A DNA stretch of 8,969 nucleotides from an uncultured Rhodocyclaceae bacterium (lineage in GTDB: Bacteria; Pseudomonadota; Gammaproteobacteria; Burkholderiales; Rhodocyclaceae), in the NCBI GenBank assembly GCA_903930805.1, contig CAIYZZ010000484.1, forward strand, positions 1 to 8,969, written 5' to 3'. Of the stretch, positions 5,606-8,969 are shown in pieces. A program made the translations under genes and the position numbers. Numbering within the stretch: the stretch's first letter is position 1; each line of letters opens with the position of its first letter. Under the pieces are notes generated by a model. The model saw only the letters and a program-made list of their open reading frames with translations. It did no database searches and was not told the DNA's origin.

Positions 5606-7627
5606 CTACAGGAATGCTTCCAACCGATGCTTCAACCCGGTGGTGGCGGGGTCACTCTTGGACTCCGTCGCCGTCCAGCTTGCACCCAGTTGATAGTCAT
5701 AAACCTTCGCCTCTGTGGTTTTCGACTCGATCAAGATCTTGCTACCGCTGACAATCGCCACGATCTGCTCACCGCCGGAGGGTTTGATGACGCCGAAGCC
5801 CTGATCATCTTTGGGCAGGTTCAACAAGTCACGGCCCCAGCACTGGTGGCGCACGTTCCCGCCCAGCCGCCCCATGATCGTCGGCACGATATCGACCTGG
5901 GTCCCAACGGTATCCCGCTGGCTGCCGAACTTCTTCTGTATGCCGGGTGCGATCAGCAGCAGCGGCACATTGAAGCGGGCCAGGTGCATTTCCGTCAGTT
6001 GCTCGTTATTGGCGAAACCGTGATCGCCGACGATGACAAAAAGAGTTTCTTTGAAGTAAGGCGCCTGGCGCGCCTTCTCGAAAAACTGGCCGAGCGCCCA
6101 GTCCGCGTAGCGCATGGCCGTCAGGTGCTGGTCGAGCGAACCATGCCCCGTGACCGGTTCAGTCGGCATCTTGTCTGGCAGCGGGTACGGCGTATGGTTG
6201 GAGAGGGTTTGCAACAGCGCGTAGAACGGCTTGTCGCGCGGCCTCTTGGCCAGCTCTTCTGCGGCACGATCAAACATGTCCTGGTCGGAAACACCCCAGG
6301 TCGGATCGAAGACCAGCGGATTGACGAAATCGAGGCGCCCGATGAAGTTTCTGACGCCCTGCTTGCCGAAGAAACCGGACTGGTTGTCCCAGGCAAAATC
6401 GCCGTTGTAGACGAACAGATTGTCGAAGTTGCGGGCGCCCAGCAGTTGGGGCAGACCGGAAAACCTGTTCGCGCTTTCCGGGGTTTTCATCAGGTATTCG
6501 AATCCCGGCAGGTTGGGAAAGCAGCCGATGCTGGCAAACATGCCCTGATGGGTATGCGTACCGTTGGAGAAGAAACGGTTGAACAGCACCCCTTCCTGAG
6601 CTAGTTTGTCGAAATACGGAGTAATGTCACCGCGCGCGCCGAGCGCCCCGATCGAGTGGCCGGCAAGGCTCTCCATCAGGATCAGCACCACGTTGCGGAT
6701 CGGCAGCACGCCGCTTGCCGGCGGGGTGTACTCCCGCCGCACGGCGGCCTGATCCGCGTCAACCAATTTGTCGCTGGCGGTCAGTAGCATCTTCCGCACC
6801 GTTGCCAGCGCCTCCGCTACCGGCAACCGGCCTTTCCAGACGTTGTCTCGCTGCTCGGAAATCTGGCTGCGCGCCGCCGACAGTAGTGATGAACTGGCGT
6901 TAAGCCCCAACTGGTTGGCAAACATCGAATCCGTCGTAAAGGCGTCGCCCCAGCGCAACGGCCCCCCCTGCCGCAGCGTGCCCCGCGCCGCGACTACCGC
7001 CAGCAGAGTGCAGAGCACGAATACCGGAATACGGACATACCACGTGTTCGCCACTGGATTGAAGCCTTGGGCAGAAAGATCCGGCACGCGGGTAAGTAAA
7101 TCGATTTTCTTGAACAGGAAGGCCAGTAACCAGGAAGCCAGCGCCCATGCCAGCAGATAGCGCACCACGGGAAAGCCGAACCAGACCATGCTCAGAACGG
7201 TCTTGGGATCCTCCTTCATGTACTGGAAGATCAATCCATTCAGTCGTTGATTGAATTCCCGATAAAAATCCAGTTCAACGACCCCGAGGAACATGGTGAA
7301 ACTGGCGAATACGATCAACCAGTAACGCAAAACCTGACGCGCCTGCAGCGTCTTCACGCTCAACAAGGCAAACAGCAAAGGGGTACAGGCAACAACGGCA
7401 AGTTGCAGATCGAAGCGCAGTCCATTGAAAAATGCTTCGGCAAATACACGGGCCGGGGTATCACCGATTTGCTCGCTGTTGTAGATGAACAGCGCAAGGC
7501 GCAAGGCCGAGTACATCAGCATCAGCAGCAACATGCTGAGCAAGGTAAAAACCAGATGCTGCTTCAAGCCAATCTTGCCGGCCTTGCCAGCAATTGTCGT
7601 ATCTAGGGTCAGGCCATCACGTGCCAT
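5606..7627 (-). CDS. LtaS-like (LTA synthase/sulfatase family) inner-membrane phosphotransferase
   Basis: A 673-aa protein with an N-terminal membrane domain and a periplasmic alkaline-phosphatase-superfamily domain. About five hydrophobic segments are visible (near residues 25-48, 72-92, 101-118, 150-172 and 198-214). The catalytic domain begins at NVVLILMESL (312-321), with Glu319 as a metal ligand. SNGTHTHQG (354-362) carries the expected threonine nucleophile, probably Thr359. LSNHTPYPLP (475-484) and GDHGFANN (534-541) supply further metal and substrate ligands. LtaS itself moves glycerol phosphate from phosphatidylglycerol; Gram-negative relatives move phosphoglycerol or phosphoethanolamine to glycans or lipids, and the acceptor here is unknown. 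I chose ATG 7627 because it has AAGGAAA upstream and begins just before the first membrane segment. It overlaps the VTT gene by 11 nt. All key residues seem intact. Confidence 0.88.
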   Translation of the reverse strand: MARDGLTLDTTIAGKAGKIGLKQHLVFTLLSMLLLMLMYSALRLALFIYNSEQIGDTPARVFAEAFFNGLRFDLQLAVVACTPLLFALLSVKTLQARQVLRYWLIVFASFTMFLGVVELDFYREFNQRLNGLIFQYMKEDPKTVLSMVWFGFPVVRYLLAWALASWLLAFLFKKIDLLTRVPDLSAQGFNPVANTWYVRIPVFVLCTLLAVVAARGTLRQGGPLRWGDAFTTDSMFANQLGLNASSSLLSAARSQISEQRDNVWKGRLPVAEALATVRKMLLTASDKLVDADQAAVRREYTPPASGVLPIRNVVLILMESLAGHSIGALGARGDITPYFDKLAQEGVLFNRFFSNGTHTHQGMFASIGCFPNLPGFEYLMKTPESANRFSGLPQLLGARNFDNLFVYNGDFAWDNQSGFFGKQGVRNFIGRLDFVNPLVFDPTWGVSDQDMFDRAAEELAKRPRDKPFYALLQTLSNHTPYPLPDKMPTEPVTGHGSLDQHLTAMRYADWALGQFFEKARQAPYFKETLFVIVGDHGFANNEQLTEMHLARFNVPLLLIAPGIQKKFGSQRDTVGTQVDIVPTIMGRLGGNVRHQCWGRDLLNLPKDDQGFGVIKPSGGEQIVAIVSGSKILIESKTTEAKVYDYQLGASWTATESKSDPATTGLKHRLEAFL

Positions 7628-8372
7628 CGGGTTTCCTTCTTCTTGCTGTCTTGTGCCATAGCCAGGCGGCACCAATCAGCAGGACGATGCCCGCAACCAG
7701 CAGTTTGCCAAAACCATCCAGCGCTTTTTCGTCGACGATGCCACTGCCTATCAGGGTGGCAACAACGCCTTGCGGCAGATAGCCAATAAAGGAACCAATC
7801 AGGAATACCCGCACAGTCACCTTGCTGAGTGCCAGACCGCCGTTGATCATGACGCTGCTGAGGGGCAACTGGCGGATCAGCACCACCGCTTTCACCGAGG
7901 AGCGGATGTTGAAAGCCTTGCCGACCAGTCGATGGCTTCCGAAACGCTCCTCCAACCAGCCACGCCCACCCCTGCGCACAGCGCAAAAAGTAATGTAGGA
8001 ACCGAGCAATGAACCGAACTGTGCCAACAACAGACCCTGCCAGAAGCCGAATGCCAGCCCACCAAGGCCATAGAAGATCAGGCGCGGCAGACCCAGCGCC
8101 ACGAATACGGTAACCAGAGCTGCATAGGTAACCTCTGCCCATATGTCGTCGCCTTTCAGGAATGCACGCAGGCTATGTACGTCACGCGCAATACTGCCGA
8201 TTGGCGTGAAATACAGCAGGGCAAAAATGGCCAACCCGGCGGCCAGCAGGATCAACAGTCGTTTGAGTTCCCGCGAAAGACCTGGCGCTACCGACTCCAG
8301 TTCTATGTCTTCTGTGACATCGCCGGGTATTTCCGACGTCTTGACGTCGGTATCCCCATGAAACTCAGTCAT
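7617..8372 (-). CDS. VTT-domain (TVP38/TMEM64, DedA superfamily) membrane protein
   Basis: A 251-aa inner-membrane protein. An acidic cytoplasmic N-terminus (about 30 residues) precedes a hydrophobic segment at 38-57. The VTT core spans roughly 85-215: LPRLIFYGLGGLAFGFWQG (95-113), a Gly-rich helix LLLAQFGSLLGSYITF (114-129) followed by an Arg-rich turn, then IRQLPLSSVMINGGLA (166-181) and GSFIGYLPQGVVATLIGSGI (193-212). A final helix lies at 223-240 and the tail is basic. Some DedA-superfamily members have been shown to return polyprenyl-phosphate carriers across the membrane; others have no known substrate. The ATG at 8372 forms an ATGA overlap with the glycosyltransferase stop, and the 3' end overlaps the LtaS-like gene, so a shared role in lipid-linked envelope chemistry is a reasonable inference. 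The closest E. coli analogue may be YdjX or YdjZ. Confidence 0.85.
   Translation of the reverse strand: MTEFHGDTDVKTSEIPGDVTEDIELESVAPGLSRELKRLLILLAAGLAIFALLYFTPIGSIARDVHSLRAFLKGDDIWAEVTYAALVTVFVALGLPRLIFYGLGGLAFGFWQGLLLAQFGSLLGSYITFCAVRRGGRGWLEERFGSHRLVGKAFNIRSSVKAVVLIRQLPLSSVMINGGLALSKVTVRVFLIGSFIGYLPQGVVATLIGSGIVDEKALDGFGKLLVAGIVLLIGAAWLWHKTARRRKPDGT
8333..8350. repeat. 18-bp perfect palindrome inside the VTT gene start
   Basis: CCGACGTC-TT-GACGTCGG is an 8-bp perfect inverted repeat with a 2-nt centre, lying 22-39 nt after the first base of the VTT start codon (codons 8-13). It could be a protein-binding site or an early-coding RNA hairpin, or simply chance in GC-rich coding sequence. 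Confidence 0.5.
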
Positions 8373-8969
8373 TGGTTCCGATCACGTGCCAACACGCTAC
8401 CTAGTCGACCACCGGGGATCGCCCGCTTGACGTACCAGCGCACCCCGAAACAATCCCGAATCCCGCGCCAGAGACGGTTGTGCACACCGTACTTCGATAC
8501 ACCGCACAGACGGGGTCGGTGATTGACGGTGAACTCTGCCACGACGTAGCCTTTGGCCCGCAACAGGGTGGGCATGAAGCGATGCAGACCGTTGAAGACA
8601 GGGAGTTCAAGAACGCAATCCGTACGCACCACGCGGACCCCACAGGCACTGTCGGTCACGCGATCACCGGTAATCCAGTCGCGAAAACGGTTGGCGACGC
8701 GTGAGGAAATCTTTCTGATTACTGAATCCTGGCGCTTGCTGCGCACACCTGTCACGCAATCGACCCTCAGTCGCAATGCTTCATCCAGCATCAGCGGCAG
8801 ATCAGCGGGATCGTTTTGTCCGTCGCCGTCCAGAGTGCCGATCCAGTCGCCCCGCGCAGCCTGAAATCCAGTCGCCACGGCAGCACTCTGGCCAAAGTTG
8901 CGGCAATGCCTGAGAGAACGGACAACGCCCGTTTCACTGGCCAAACGCTCCAAAACAGCTGCGCTATCG
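8369..8969 (-). CDS. Family 2 glycosyltransferase (dolichyl/undecaprenyl-phosphate glycosyltransferase-like), 5' end outside window
   Basis: About 200 C-terminal residues are visible. The frame stays open to the window edge, where the first codons read D-S-A-A-V-L-E-R-L, as expected just after the VDDxS motif of GT-A enzymes, so the true start is outside. NFGQSAAVATGF is the usual helix after the nucleotide-binding region. LDGDGQNDPADLP carries the catalytic metal-binding DxD (DGD, about 8822-8830), and NHRPRLCGVSKYG (about 8486-8524) is the conserved H-x-PR-x-G-x-SKY block of the polyprenyl-phosphate mannosyl/glucosyltransferase group. The C-terminus ends soon after in a basic, non-membrane tail, so this is the short, DPM1-like form without the two terminal membrane helices of GtrB or ArnC. 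It probably loads a sugar on polyprenyl phosphate at the cytoplasmic face. The stop overlaps the VTT gene by 4 nt. Confidence 0.88.
   Translation of the reverse strand, partial: DSAAVLERLASETGVVRSLRHCRNFGQSAAVATGFQAARGDWIGTLDGDGQNDPADLPLMLDEALRLRVDCVTGVRSKRQDSVIRKISSRVANRFRDWITGDRVTDSACGVRVVRTDCVLELPVFNGLHRFMPTLLRAKGYVVAEFTVNHRPRLCGVSKYGVHNRLWRGIRDCFGVRWYVKRAIPGGRLGSVLARDRNQ

Noticed and set aside
5552..6604. A 350-codon open frame on the plus strand opposite the LtaS-like gene
   Set aside because: The minus-strand frame carries all catalytic motifs of the LtaS family; the plus-strand translation shows no domain and no ribosome binding site of note.
1..8969. Search for defence systems, toxin-antitoxin pairs, CRISPR arrays, prophage or transposon remnants
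   Set aside because: Nothing in either strand resembles them; all of the coding space is taken by recognisable metabolic, repair or envelope genes.

Overview
The window looks like chromosome from a high-GC Gram-negative bacterium, most likely a betaproteobacterium of the Rhodocyclales type. That placement rests on the protein styles (a YoaA-like helicase, MobB, MoaD, MoaE, MetY and a Gram-negative LtaS-like transferase) and is an inference, since no marker RNA gene is present. Coding density is very high. No gap between genes exceeds about 100 bp, and I see no tRNA, rRNA, CRISPR array, insertion sequence or phage gene.

Left block (1-4161, all minus strand, so it reads from right to left): yoaA-like Fe-S helicase, then a circularly permuted ATP-grasp protein of unknown substrate, then mobB, moaD and moaE (cut by the window edge). 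Gaps run from 9 nt down to overlaps of 4 nt and 1 nt, so this reads as one operon. Its last three genes serve molybdenum cofactor synthesis: MoaD and MoaE form molybdopterin synthase, and MobB is a GTP-binding accessory protein for the guanylyl-molybdopterin step. The ATP-grasp gene is translationally coupled to mobB, but its job is not known.

Middle (4162-5529): a 96-bp divergent promoter region, then metY (O-acetylhomoserine sulfhydrylase) alone on the plus strand with a strong ribosome binding site. An inverted repeat of two 8-bp arms sits between the two candidate promoters and touches the metY ribosome binding site.

Right block (5606-8969, minus strand): a family 2 glycosyltransferase (its 5' end lies outside the window), a VTT/DedA-superfamily membrane protein and an LtaS-like periplasmic phosphotransferase. 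They overlap by 4 and 11 nt. Together they look like a small cell-envelope decoration pathway: a cytoplasmic sugar transfer to a lipid carrier, a membrane transport step, and a periplasmic transfer of a phospho-headgroup.

The most unusual observations are three. (1) A 22-bp near-identical repeat encodes the same peptide, KKVGAGG, in frame inside two adjacent unrelated genes. (2) A seven-G run at the moaD stop codon lies in exact phase for a -1 slip that would fuse MoaD to MoaE. (3) The circularly permuted ATP-grasp enzyme is embedded in a molybdenum cofactor operon.
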